47,396 nucleotides of DNA from an uncultured bacterium (GTDB lineage Bacteria > Acidobacteriota > Aminicenantia > Aminicenantales > Saccharicenantaceae), in assembly GCA_937920515.1 (NCBI GenBank), contig CALEUG010000030.1, forward strand, positions 1 through 47,396. The letters run 5' to 3'. The position numbers were made by a program, and so were the translations under genes. Shown here piece by piece: positions 15,135 to 22,806 of this stretch. The notes below the pieces were generated by a model. The model made no database searches and was not told the DNA's origin. It worked only from the letters and a program-made list of their open reading frames with translations. Every line of letters starts with the position of its first letter. Position 1 is the first letter of the stretch.

Positions 15135-15971
15135 ATGAAAACCGGTCTAAAAGGTTCAGCTTCTAATGCGGCAAAAGCCGGAAGGGCTGCTTCCCGTGCC
15201 TTAATTTTTCTTGTTTTTTTATTTCCTGTCCTGCTTTTTATCATCGCCACCGACAACCTGGACTCTAAAACCATGGCTCGCGGCAATGTCCAGCTGGCCA
15301 ATCCCGAAGCTGAACTCGTCAGGTTGCCGGCACCACGCCATGACAGCCGGTTCTCCCTGGAAAAAGCCATCAAAATGAGGCGTTCGGTCCGCCAATACAA
15401 AGATTCGCCTCTCACCCTGGCCGAAATCTCGCAGATCCTGTGGGCGGCCCAGGGCTTTACCCGGGAGCGCAAAGAGCCACCCGCCCGCTGGAATCCGAAA
15501 TATGAATGGCAGGGCGGCCTGCGAACCGCGCCCTCAGCCGGCGCTCTCTATCCGATGGAAATTTACCTTCTGGCCGGAAAGGTTGAGGGCCTGCCCGGCG
15601 GCCTTTATAAATACATCCCGAAGAATCATGCCCTCAGAAAACTGGCCGGGGCTGATAAAAGGAAAGCGCTCTGCCAGGCGGCCCTGGGTCAGCCCCAGAT
15701 AGAAAAGGCTCCGGCGGTGATTCTTATGGCCGGCGTCTACGAAAGAACTTCTTACAAGTACGGCGAGCGGGCTGAAAGATATGTCCACATGGAAGCCGGG
15801 AGTGTCGCCGAAAATGTATACCTCCAGGCCACGGCTCTGGGAATTGGCACCGTGCTCATCGGGGCCTTCAACGATGACGAGGTAAAAAAAGCTATGAGTC
15901 TGCCGGCCGACGAATCCCCGCTAATCATCATGCCCCTGGGGAAAATACCGGGAACACCAGAGGAAAAATGA
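15135..15971 (+). CDS. SagB/ThcOx-type nitroreductase with N-terminal membrane segment
   Basis: A 278-residue FMN-dependent oxidoreductase of the nitroreductase superfamily, SagB-type subfamily. AAGGAGG 6 nt before the ATG at 15135 fixes the start. Residues about 20-42 are a hydrophobic signal or anchor preceded by Lys/Arg, so the enzyme probably acts in the periplasm or at the membrane. The conserved elements are M-R-R-S-V-R-Q-Y-K-D (FMN-phosphate contacts), L-S/E-I-S-Q-I-L-W-A-A-Q-G, T-A-P-S-A-G-A-L-Y-P-M-E-I-Y, the A-G-S-V-A-E-N-V-Y-L-Q-A-T-A-L-G-I-G stretch, and a terminal P-L-G-K-I-P. SagB relatives in peptide-natural-product clusters oxidise azolines, but no precursor or cyclase gene is adjacent, so that role is not supported here. 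The substrate is unknown. Confidence 0.88.
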   Translation: MKTGLKGSASNAAKAGRAASRALIFLVFLFPVLLFIIATDNLDSKTMARGNVQLANPEAELVRLPAPRHDSRFSLEKAIKMRRSVRQYKDSPLTLAEISQILWAAQGFTRERKEPPARWNPKYEWQGGLRTAPSAGALYPMEIYLLAGKVEGLPGGLYKYIPKNHALRKLAGADKRKALCQAALGQPQIEKAPAVILMAGVYERTSYKYGERAERYVHMEAGSVAENVYLQATALGIGTVLIGAFNDDEVKKAMSLPADESPLIIMPLGKIPGTPEEK

Positions 15972-16011
15972 TTGAAGCCAGGTGTTGACAGATAAAGAGG
16001 GGGGCGACATT

Positions 16012-16965
16012 TCAGGTCTTGAAGACCTGGTAGAAGTAAGAGCTGAGACGGGCGATAAAAGTCTTGGTGGTCAGCGGACCGCTCCAGGTTCTGACCAGGA
16101 CGGTGATGATATAATCGCCGTGGGGGCTGAAGACTATGCCGGCATCGTGGCAGACTTCCCTTTCCTGGCCGGTCTTATGGGCCACGGTGGCTTCCCTTGG
16201 CAGAAAGCGGGGCAGACGGTCGTTTATTTTCTGCCTTTTCAGGACATCGAGGCATTTTCCCGATATCCCGGCACTCAGGCAGCGGCCGCGGTAAATCATT
16301 TCCAGCAACCCCGTAATTTCCCGGGCCGAGGTATAGTTCTCCAGTCCCTCCTCCCGGGCCCTGAAGTCCATCATCAGCCGGTTAAGGACAGTATCCTCCA
16401 GGCCCAGCTCTGCAAACACTTTTCTTATGTAATCAAAGCCCAGGCGCCTGATGATGACGTTGGTGGCGATGTTATCGCTGTGTGTGACCATGTAGTCGAT
16501 CAGCTCATCGTAGCTAAAAGCCTGCCCGTTTCGCATCTGGCGCAGCAGACCGGAACCTCCCACCCGGTCCTGGCGCCTTAATACATACTTTTCCTGCAGG
16601 TCCAGCTGCCCGTCTTCAACGGCCTTAAAGCAGGCCACCATGATGGGAATCTTTATCAGGCTGGCCGCCGGAAAACGGACCTCGTCGTTGTGGAGAAATG
16701 TCCAGCCGGTCTGGAGGTCCTTAACTACCAGGCCGGTTTCGCCCTGGAAACTTGAAATTCTCTGCAGAATCTGGCGGGAGCTGGCCTCCCAGCGTTCCTG
16801 GCGCAGGTTATTGAGCCATAACTTTTCTTCCGGGGTGAGCGATTTCAGGGCGGTGGAGGCCCCGGCTGCCCGGGCCATGGAGGAAATGGAAACGAGCAAA
16901 ACCAGGATGATAAGGGAGGCTATTATCGGATTTGTTAATTTCTTCTCTGCAACCGGCATTTTCAC
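16012..16965 (-). CDS. class A beta-lactamase-fold serine hydrolase lacking the Glu166 motif
   Basis: A 317-residue exported protein (hydrophobic signal at about 13-34) of the beta-lactamase/transpeptidase fold. The active-site triad motifs are complete: S102-L-I-K105, S163-D-N165 and K264-T-G266. The class A omega-loop E-x-x-L-N signature that supplies the deacylating Glu is not seen: the loop region reads L-N-R-L-M-M-D-F-R-A-R-E-E-G-L-E-N. It may be a cell-wall peptidase or carboxypeptidase-like member ('beta-lactamase2' group), or a lactamase with altered chemistry. The first codon is GTG with an ATG two codons later; the ribosome-binding site (GAGAGA) is weak, so either could be used. It converges with the nitroreductase gene across a 40-nt gap. 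Confidence 0.87.
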   Translation of the reverse strand: MKMPVAEKKLTNPIIASLIILVLLVSISSMARAAGASTALKSLTPEEKLWLNNLRQERWEASSRQILQRISSFQGETGLVVKDLQTGWTFLHNDEVRFPAASLIKIPIMVACFKAVEDGQLDLQEKYVLRRQDRVGGSGLLRQMRNGQAFSYDELIDYMVTHSDNIATNVIIRRLGFDYIRKVFAELGLEDTVLNRLMMDFRAREEGLENYTSAREITGLLEMIYRGRCLSAGISGKCLDVLKRQKINDRLPRFLPREATVAHKTGQEREVCHDAGIVFSPHGDYIITVLVRTWSGPLTTKTFIARLSSYFYQVFKT

Positions 16966-17398
16966 TTTGTCTCTCTGCGCAGTTTCTTAGATATTCCAGG
17001 TTCAGCTCATAGTTTATACAGGCAGCCTTAAGATCTGTCAACACCCCTCCTGATTATTCCCGTGGTTATTTTTAAGCACGGAATACTACCCCACCAGGGT
17101 CGGACAAATTTTAGAACCTGAGCTTCAGGCCCCGCAGGGCTCCGGACTGAGCCCGACTGAAAACCCCGCAAACCGGTCCGGGGTCAGAAAAACAGGAAGC
17201 CTGATTGAAGGCCATAGACTAAGAAAGAAGGCCAGTTAAAATTGCTGAGAGAATTGAAAAAAGTATGCCGGTGAAGAGCGGCGTCGGGTCCGGGCCCGGG
17301 CCGGTCGTAAATAATCCGCAGGGCAAGACGAAGACAATTGATTGCCAGGCCCGGGATGCGTTAAAATCATAACAGTAAAATTTACGGGGAGGCAGGCA
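16966..17398. other. intergenic region between divergent hydrolase and OmpA-like genes
   Basis: About 430 bases that must carry two divergent promoters. I recognised no confident -35/-10 pair. The GGGGAGG ribosome-binding site of the OmpA-like gene is at 17386-17392. Open frames here are shadows. Confidence 0.4.
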
Positions 17399-18829
17399 AT
17401 GAAAAATATCAAGATTCTGATTGTCCTGATCATATTTATGGCCGCCTGCGCTACGGCCTATGCCGAAATACAGCTAAAAGCCCTGACCCTGACCGAGGGC
17501 AAAACCATCCAGATCACCTTCAATAAAACTCCCAGGGCCCCGTCCCGGTCCAGCCTGTCAGCCGAACTCTCCTTTTCCAAAGGCTTGACCACCGTTTATT
17601 TAAACTTCGAGAAGCTGGAGCCGGCCATCCTTTTTTCTGGAAATGTAACGACCTATGTTATCTGGTCGGTCAACCCGGCCGGAGGCTGCGAGAACCTGGG
17701 CGAAATATTCGTCGAACGCCGGGAAGCTTCCGGCTCCCAGAAATTTTACGCTCCGGGGAAAATCCTGGCCCTGATGATTACCGCCGAACCCTACAGCGTG
17801 GTCAGCCGGCCCTCAGAAATCGTTCTTTATTACAACGGAGAAACCAGGGAGAAAAACGTCCAGATAGTTCCCTTCGCTTTCAAGGACTTTTCCACCGAAG
17901 CCGCCCCGGCTCTGGACAGCATTGCGATGCTTCAGTACAGCACCGACCAGCCGGTGACCCTTTTTCAGGCCGAAAAGACCATAGAGTACGCCAACAAAAT
18001 CAATGCCGCCGAACATAATCCCGGGGCCATGGAAGAGGCCAGAAAGGCTCTGGATAGAGCGCGCACCCTGACCCGCGACAGGAAGAACATGGCCGAGACC
18101 GCCCGGATTGCCGTTCAGCACGCCACCCGGGCCATCAGGGACACGGTCAGGTTCCTGGAAGAAAAAGCCGCCGCCGAGGAAGAAGCCAGGCGCCAGGCCG
18201 AAAAAGCTGCCCTGGAGCAAAGGGCGGCCCGGGCGGAATCCGAAGCTGAAAAGCTGTCCATCCAGCTGGAAGAAATAAAGCAGGAACGAGCAGCCCTGGA
18301 CAGGGAAATGTCCGAGCTGGCCCGCCAAACCAGGGAGCTGGCCCGGGAAAGGGACAGCCTGGCCAGAGAAACCGAAAGACTGGCCGCCGAGCGAGAAGCC
18401 ATTCAGAAAGAACGGGACGAGCTGGCTTCAAAACTTAAAGGTGCCCTGTCCACCGTGGCCGAGACAACCGACACCGCCCGGGGCCTGATCGTCAACCTGG
18501 CCGGTGTCCTTTTTGACGTCAACAAGGCAACACTAAAACCCGAATCGCAGCTGAAACTGGCCAAGCTGGCCGGCATACTGATGGTTTTCCAGGACATGAA
18601 ACTGAGCATAGAAGGGCATACCGATTCCACCGGCTCGGAAGAGCTGAACCTGCGCCTGTCGACCGACCGGGCCCGGTCAGTTTACGAGTTCCTGATGAGC
18701 CAGGGCGTGGCCCCCGACCGGATGAAATACCAGGGCTTTGGCTCGAGCAAGCCGGTGGCCCCCAACGACAGCGAGGCTAACCGGGCCAAGAACCGGCGGG
18801 TGGAAGTGGTGGTGCTGCGGGAAGAATAG
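17399..18829 (+). CDS. OmpA-family peptidoglycan-binding envelope protein with coiled coil
   Basis: A 476-residue exported protein. The ATG at 17399 is chosen because GGGGAGG lies 6 nt upstream and it is followed at once by a signal sequence (residues 1-22). M-A-A-C in this signal could serve as a lipobox, so it may be a lipoprotein. After a beta-rich N-terminal domain (about 22-190) comes a region with A/E/K-rich repeats resembling DUF4398 (about 195-260), then a long coiled coil (about 260-355, rich in E-x-x-R-x-L-A heptads). The last domain is OmpA-like (about 365-476) with G-V-L-F-D-V-N-K-A-T-L-K, G-H-T-D-S-T-G and N-L-R-L-S-T-D-R-A-R-S-V, the peptidoglycan diaminopimelate-binding site. 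It probably links the outer membrane to the wall. Confidence 0.92.
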   Translation: MKNIKILIVLIIFMAACATAYAEIQLKALTLTEGKTIQITFNKTPRAPSRSSLSAELSFSKGLTTVYLNFEKLEPAILFSGNVTTYVIWSVNPAGGCENLGEIFVERREASGSQKFYAPGKILALMITAEPYSVVSRPSEIVLYYNGETREKNVQIVPFAFKDFSTEAAPALDSIAMLQYSTDQPVTLFQAEKTIEYANKINAAEHNPGAMEEARKALDRARTLTRDRKNMAETARIAVQHATRAIRDTVRFLEEKAAAEEEARRQAEKAALEQRAARAESEAEKLSIQLEEIKQERAALDREMSELARQTRELARERDSLARETERLAAEREAIQKERDELASKLKGALSTVAETTDTARGLIVNLAGVLFDVNKATLKPESQLKLAKLAGILMVFQDMKLSIEGHTDSTGSEELNLRLSTDRARSVYEFLMSQGVAPDRMKYQGFGSSKPVAPNDSEANRAKNRRVEVVVLREE

Positions 18830-18887
18830 GGTATTTCGGGTCTGCTTAAATAAATCGCCCGGGCGCCAGGACTTTAAGAATTAAAAA

Positions 18888-19577
18888 TCAGGTAGCCTTC
18901 TTCTGCCTCTCCAGCAGATAAATTAGCACTAACCACAGCAGGAGCACCAGGACGGCTGAATAGACCCGCAGGTAGTTAGAAACTGTCAGGACGTTGAACA
19001 GTCCGTGAAAAATGGCCGCCAGAGGAAGGCTGATAAGGGCTGCCAGGAAAACCGATTGCCCCTTCATCCGGGCCCTGGCCACAGAGTATCCCCAGATGGA
19101 AGAGAAAAGAGCATGGGTCAGCGGTGAAGCCACAGCCCGTCCGAAGAAAGCCATGCCGGTCATCATCGGGAGATAGCCGAGATTCTCAAAGCTGGCGAAG
19201 CCGATGGCCACAGAAGAAGCATAAACCACGCCGTCCGCCGGCTCATCCAGATCCCTCCATCTCAGAATAAACAGGGCAAAGGGCAAAAACTTAAAAAGTT
19301 CCTCGAGGGGACCGACCACACCCAGCGAATACATGAAAATCTCCCTGGCCTGTCCCCGGGCCACCACCAGGTTAAAACCGGGCGGCAGGCCAAGCAAGGG
19401 TAACTGGCGGTAGGCCAGAAAGCAGACAAAACCGGACAGGACGCCCAGCAGGAAGGCTTCCAGCAGGTTGATCAGAGGCTCGGGCTGCTGGCGGTCTTTA
19501 TAATAAAAGTAGCCTATCCAGAAAACGGCCGGGCCGATGATGCTGGCCAGAATTTTCCAGATTAACACGCCTTCCAT
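18888..19577 (-). CDS. PrsW-family intramembrane protease
   Basis: A 229-residue protein with about seven to eight hydrophobic segments. It carries the PrsW motifs: E92-E93-x-x-K96 in P-L-E-E-L-F-K-F, F-x-x-F-E131-N132, H155 in T-H-A-L-F-S-S, and H191 in F-H-G-L-F-N. In Bacillus PrsW this Glu/His set performs site-1 cleavage of an anti-sigma factor. Here an ECF sigma/anti-sigma pair lies 7 kb away, but a functional link is conjecture. The stop of the histidine phosphatase gene lies 16 nt upstream on the same strand, so the two are likely co-transcribed. Confidence 0.88.
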   Translation of the reverse strand: MEGVLIWKILASIIGPAVFWIGYFYYKDRQQPEPLINLLEAFLLGVLSGFVCFLAYRQLPLLGLPPGFNLVVARGQAREIFMYSLGVVGPLEELFKFLPFALFILRWRDLDEPADGVVYASSVAIGFASFENLGYLPMMTGMAFFGRAVASPLTHALFSSIWGYSVARARMKGQSVFLAALISLPLAAIFHGLFNVLTVSNYLRVYSAVLVLLLWLVLIYLLERQKKAT

Positions 19578-19593
19578 TGTCCTAACAATTCAC

Positions 19594-20208
19594 TTAATAA
19601 TCCAGAAGATGACCTGTTTCGTTCAGGGTGACAGCGATGAAACTGCCATCGCGGTATTCAAACACGTTCAGGGCACAGTTGTCCTGCCGCAGACGCCAGA
19701 AATAGCTTCCGTCGAGGCCGAGCAACCCAATTATTATCAGACGGTTGATGACCGTGTGTCCAACACAGACCACAGTTTCCCCGGCGTGGGAGGCGGAAAT
19801 TTCCTCAACGGCGGTAACACCAACCCGCTGCCGCTCATCCAGAGATTCCCCACCGGGGAAATGAAGACCTGACGGGTCGGACAACCAGCGCTGGTAGAGC
19901 TCGGGCCAGCGGGCCCGAACTTCCTCCGGGGTCAAGCCCTGCCACTGGCCGTAGTTGATATCGGACAGCCCGGGGTGAATCTGAACGTTCAGGTTAAACA
20001 GGGCGGCTATGGCTTCTCCTGTCCTGACCGACCTGGAAAGAGGGCTGGAATAGACGGCTACGGGTTTCCAGGAGGCAGCAATGCGACGGGCCAGGAGCTC
20101 AGCCTGTTTCAGCCCTGTTTCGTTTAAGGGGATGTCGGCGCTGCCCCTGAATCTTTCCACCCGGTTCCACTCGGTCTCTCCATGCCTTACGAGCACTATC
20201 CTGGTCAT
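19594..20208 (-). CDS. histidine phosphatase family protein (phosphoglycerate mutase-like)
   Basis: A 204-residue cytosolic phosphatase. The catalytic phospho-His motif L-V-R-H-G-E-T-E-W-N (residues 6-15) is followed by the usual L-T/N-E-T-G-L-x-Q-A, Y-S-S-P-L-S-R-S-V-R-T, E-x/D-I-N-Y-G-x-W-x-G, and the second catalytic His in V-G-H-T-V-I. The size and the P-G-G-E-S-L-D-E-R segment resemble the GpmB/CobC/PhoE subgroup. The substrate is open: alpha-ribazole phosphate, phosphoglycerate and glucosyl-3-phosphoglycerate phosphatases all belong to this group. A glucosylglycerate pathway lies 10 kb away but has its own HAD phosphatase. AAGGA lies 4 nt before the ATG. Confidence 0.88.
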   Translation of the reverse strand: MTRIVLVRHGETEWNRVERFRGSADIPLNETGLKQAELLARRIAASWKPVAVYSSPLSRSVRTGEAIAALFNLNVQIHPGLSDINYGQWQGLTPEEVRARWPELYQRWLSDPSGLHFPGGESLDERQRVGVTAVEEISASHAGETVVCVGHTVINRLIIIGLLGLDGSYFWRLRQDNCALNVFEYRDGSFIAVTLNETGHLLDY

Positions 20209-20293
20209 CCGGTCCTTAATCGCTCAGTTTTTAGTTAACTTAAACAATAAGAGATTTTTTGTCAATTAAATCCGATGGCAGGTTTTACAGGAC

Positions 20294-20322
20294 TTGGTAT
20301 GCCGGACTGGCTGGCATATAAT
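20294..20322 (+). promoter_or_regulatory. pncB promoter placing the start codon at +1 (leaderless)
   Basis: TTGGTA (20294-20299, 4 of 6) and a perfect TATAAT (20317-20322) are 17 bp apart. The ATG of pncB begins at 20331, 8 nt after the -10 box, where transcription would itself be expected to start. There is no ribosome-binding site. Confidence 0.6.
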
Positions 20323-20330
20323 AAGCTTCG

Positions 20331-21764
20331 ATGAGAGCGAGGGATAACCTGTTTCAGTTTTCGCCTCTTTATACTGACCTCTACCAGATTGCCATGGGGC
20401 AGGCCTATTTCATGGATGGAAGCGCCGAGAAACCTGCCGTTTTTGACTACTTCTTCCGCACCATACCTTTCAGCGGCGGGTACGTGATTTTTGCTGGCCT
20501 CGACCCGCTGCTCCAGGCCCTGGAAAACCTGAGATTTGAGAGCGAAGACCTGGAATACCTCGGGGAGCTTGGCTTCCACTCCGATTACCTGGCTTACCTT
20601 AAAGATTTCCGTTTTGCCGGCGACGTTTATTCAATGAAAGAGGGTGAGGTGGTTTTTCCGCTGGAACCAATCATCCGGGTTGAAGGCCGGCTGTTCGAAG
20701 CCCAGCTGGTGGAAACGCTGCTGCTCAATCTGGTAAATTACCAGAGCCTCATCGCCACCAAAGCTTCCCGGATGAGGCTGGCTGCCGGCCAGCGGGTGCT
20801 GAGCGATTTCGGCCTGAGGCGGGCACCGGCCCAGGGCGGATTACTGGCCTCGCGGGCTGCGGTCATCGGCGGCTTCGACAGCACCTCCAACCTGGAAGCG
20901 GCCAGGCTGTTCGGGCTGGAGCCGGCCGGGACCATGGCCCATTCCTTCATTGAAAGCCACGGCGACGAATTTCAGGCCTTCATGAAGTTCGTGGAAGCCA
21001 ACCCCGAACGGGCTGTCCTGCTGGTAGACACCTACGACACCCTGAGCAGCGGAGTTCCCAACGCCGTCCGGGCCGGAGTTGAAATGGCCAGGAAAGGGCT
21101 CAAGCTAAAGGGCATACGCCTGGACAGCGGCGACCTGGCTTATCTTTCCAAAAAAGCACGGGCTCTGCTGGATGCCGCCGGGCTGAAAGAAGCCAGGATC
21201 GTGGCTTCCAACCTGCTTGATGAGCACGTCATCCGGAGCCTGATTCAGCAGGAAGCTCCGATCGACATCTTCGGGGTGGGCACCAGGCTGGTGACCGGTG
21301 CCCCTGACGCCGCCCTGGATGGCGTCTACAAGCTGTCGGTTTTTGACGGCCAGCCCAGGATGAAACTTTCCGACAACCTGGCCAAAACCACGCTGCCCGG
21401 CCGGAAACAGGTGGCCCGGTTCCGGGACAGGCAGGGATTTTTCATGGCCGATGCCATCCAGCTCTCTGATGAGTCCCTGCCAGAAAGAATGTTTCACCCG
21501 GTTGAACCCGGAAAATCACTCGACCTGAGGGCTTACCAGGATGAACCGCTGCTGGAGAAGGTCATGGCCGCCGGGCGGAGATTAAAAGCCGGTGCAGCCG
21601 TGCAGGAAATCGCAGCCTGCGTCCGCCGGAGACTGCAACAATTGCCACCGGAGCACAAGAGGTTTGAATATCCTCATGTCTACAAAGTCGGACTGAGCCA
21701 GAAGCTTCATACCCTGAGAAATGAATTAATAGAAAAGTACAGGAAAAAATTTGAAGGAGGCTGA
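20331..21764 (+). CDS. pncB: nicotinate phosphoribosyltransferase
   Basis: A 477-residue cytosolic enzyme making nicotinate mononucleotide from nicotinate and PRPP, in NAD salvage. The N-terminus L-Y-T-D-L-Y-Q-I-A-M-x-Q-A-Y is the family signature. Further conserved stretches are F-D-Y-F-F-R, E-T-L-L-L-N-L-V-N-Y-Q-S-L-I-A-T-K-A, D-F-G-L-R-R-A (with the phosphoribosyl-site region), G-T-M-A-H-S-F, G-I-R-L-D-S-G-D-L and F-G-V-G-T-R-L-V-T. It is followed after 2 nt by pncA, forming a nicotinamide-to-NaMN salvage pair. The start codon lies at the predicted transcription start without a ribosome-binding site. Confidence 0.95.
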   Translation: MRARDNLFQFSPLYTDLYQIAMGQAYFMDGSAEKPAVFDYFFRTIPFSGGYVIFAGLDPLLQALENLRFESEDLEYLGELGFHSDYLAYLKDFRFAGDVYSMKEGEVVFPLEPIIRVEGRLFEAQLVETLLLNLVNYQSLIATKASRMRLAAGQRVLSDFGLRRAPAQGGLLASRAAVIGGFDSTSNLEAARLFGLEPAGTMAHSFIESHGDEFQAFMKFVEANPERAVLLVDTYDTLSSGVPNAVRAGVEMARKGLKLKGIRLDSGDLAYLSKKARALLDAAGLKEARIVASNLLDEHVIRSLIQQEAPIDIFGVGTRLVTGAPDAALDGVYKLSVFDGQPRMKLSDNLAKTTLPGRKQVARFRDRQGFFMADAIQLSDESLPERMFHPVEPGKSLDLRAYQDEPLLEKVMAAGRRLKAGAAVQEIAACVRRRLQQLPPEHKRFEYPHVYKVGLSQKLHTLRNELIEKYRKKFEGG

Positions 21765-21766
21765 AC

Positions 21767-22372
21767 GTGAAAGCCTTAATCGTGGTTGACCTTCAGAACG
21801 ACTTCGTGCCGGGCGGCAGCCTGGCTGTCCCGCGCGGAAATGAAATCATACCGCTCGTCAACCGCCTCCAGGAAAAGTTCGAACTGGTGGTGGCCACCCA
21901 GGACTGGCATCCTAAAAACCACCTGAGCTTTGCTTCCAACCACCCCGGAAAGAATGTATTCGACACCATCAGGCTGGGGGAAATCGAACAGGTACTGTGG
22001 CCCGACCATTGTCTCCAGGGAGAGAAAGGAGCCATGTTCGTCAGGGGCTTTGACGAGCGCCGGGTTGAGGCTATCTTCAGGAAGGGCACCGACCCGGAGA
22101 TAGACAGTTATTCCGGATTCTTTGACAACGGCCGCAGGAAATCAACCGGCCTGGGCGATTACCTGAAGGGACGGGGAGTGAAACAGGTTTATGTCTGCGG
22201 GCTGGCTGCCGAGTTCTGCGTGCTTTACACCGCGCTTGACGCCATTGAGCTGGGCTTCGAAACCTACTATATCGAGGACGCCACCAGGCCTCTGAGTCAC
22301 GAGGGCTTCAGGGAAGCCAGGGAACAGGTTTCAGGTCGCGGAGGCCACCTGGTCAGCTCGGAACAGCTTTGA
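21767..22372 (+). CDS. pncA: nicotinamidase
   Basis: A 201-residue isochorismatase-fold hydrolase converting nicotinamide to nicotinate for PncB. The start is GTG, chosen because GAAGGAGG ends 6 nt upstream and the gene begins 2 nt after the pncB stop. The catalytic triad is D8 (V-V-D-L-Q-N-D-F), K106 (F-R-K-G-T-D) and C151 (A-A-E-F-C-V). The metal site is D46, H48 and H52 in T-Q-D-W-H-P-K-N-H, with H81 in W-P-D-H-C. All key residues are intact, and the length is that of the family. Confidence 0.95.
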   Translation: MKALIVVDLQNDFVPGGSLAVPRGNEIIPLVNRLQEKFELVVATQDWHPKNHLSFASNHPGKNVFDTIRLGEIEQVLWPDHCLQGEKGAMFVRGFDERRVEAIFRKGTDPEIDSYSGFFDNGRRKSTGLGDYLKGRGVKQVYVCGLAAEFCVLYTALDAIELGFETYYIEDATRPLSHEGFREAREQVSGRGGHLVSSEQL

Positions 22373-22422
22373 GGCGCGGCCGGTTATAAACCCTGACTTA
22401 TCCGCCAGGAAGGCAGCCAGTT

Positions 22423-22449
22423 TGCCCCGGGAATTTCATTTCCGGGGCA
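22423..22449 (+). terminator. strong hairpin downstream of pncBA
   Basis: A 12-bp stem (one G-T wobble; arms TGCCCCGGGAAT and ATTTCCGGGGCA) closes a 3-nt TTC loop, 50 nt after the pncA stop. There is no T-run behind it, so it may act as an mRNA 3'-end stabiliser or a Rho-assisted end rather than a classic intrinsic terminator. Confidence 0.5.
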
Positions 22450-22806
22450 GAGATTTCCGGCAATTACCCGCGATTCAGGCTGACAGTATTATCCTTCATG
22501 AATTGAATAGCTTCCACCTTCTTATCTTATATTCTTAACTTATTATCCACTCCTTTTCTTCAGGTCCGGAGCTCGGGTTTTATTTTAAATGTCTTATTTT
22601 ATAGATCGCAGAGGAAGAGAATTGTACCGGCAGCCAGAATATAAAAAAACACGAAGGTATCATTCTTTGCAGGGCCGTTTCTCCTCTTACACTGGAAACT
22701 CCATCCCGGGTCAGTGCCTTCTCTCTGCTGCTCCTGCAACAATAAGATTATTTCGCTCGAAAAAGACGTGATGAATATCTCAATATCAGGCAGTGGACAG
22801 GCCTGT
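22450..22806. other. intergenic region between convergent pncA and ygiQ-type genes
   Basis: Roughly 360 bases without a gene I can support. A 60-codon plus-strand frame at 22589-22771 has no ribosome-binding site or recognisable features. Confidence 0.4.

Noticed and set aside
15135-15971. Part of a thiazole/oxazole-modified peptide cluster because of the SagB-type protein
   Set aside because: No precursor peptide, cyclodehydratase or exporter gene is adjacent, and the protein carries its own signal or membrane segment.
22589-22771. 60-codon frame between pncA and the ygiQ-type gene
   Set aside because: No ribosome-binding site or recognisable features.
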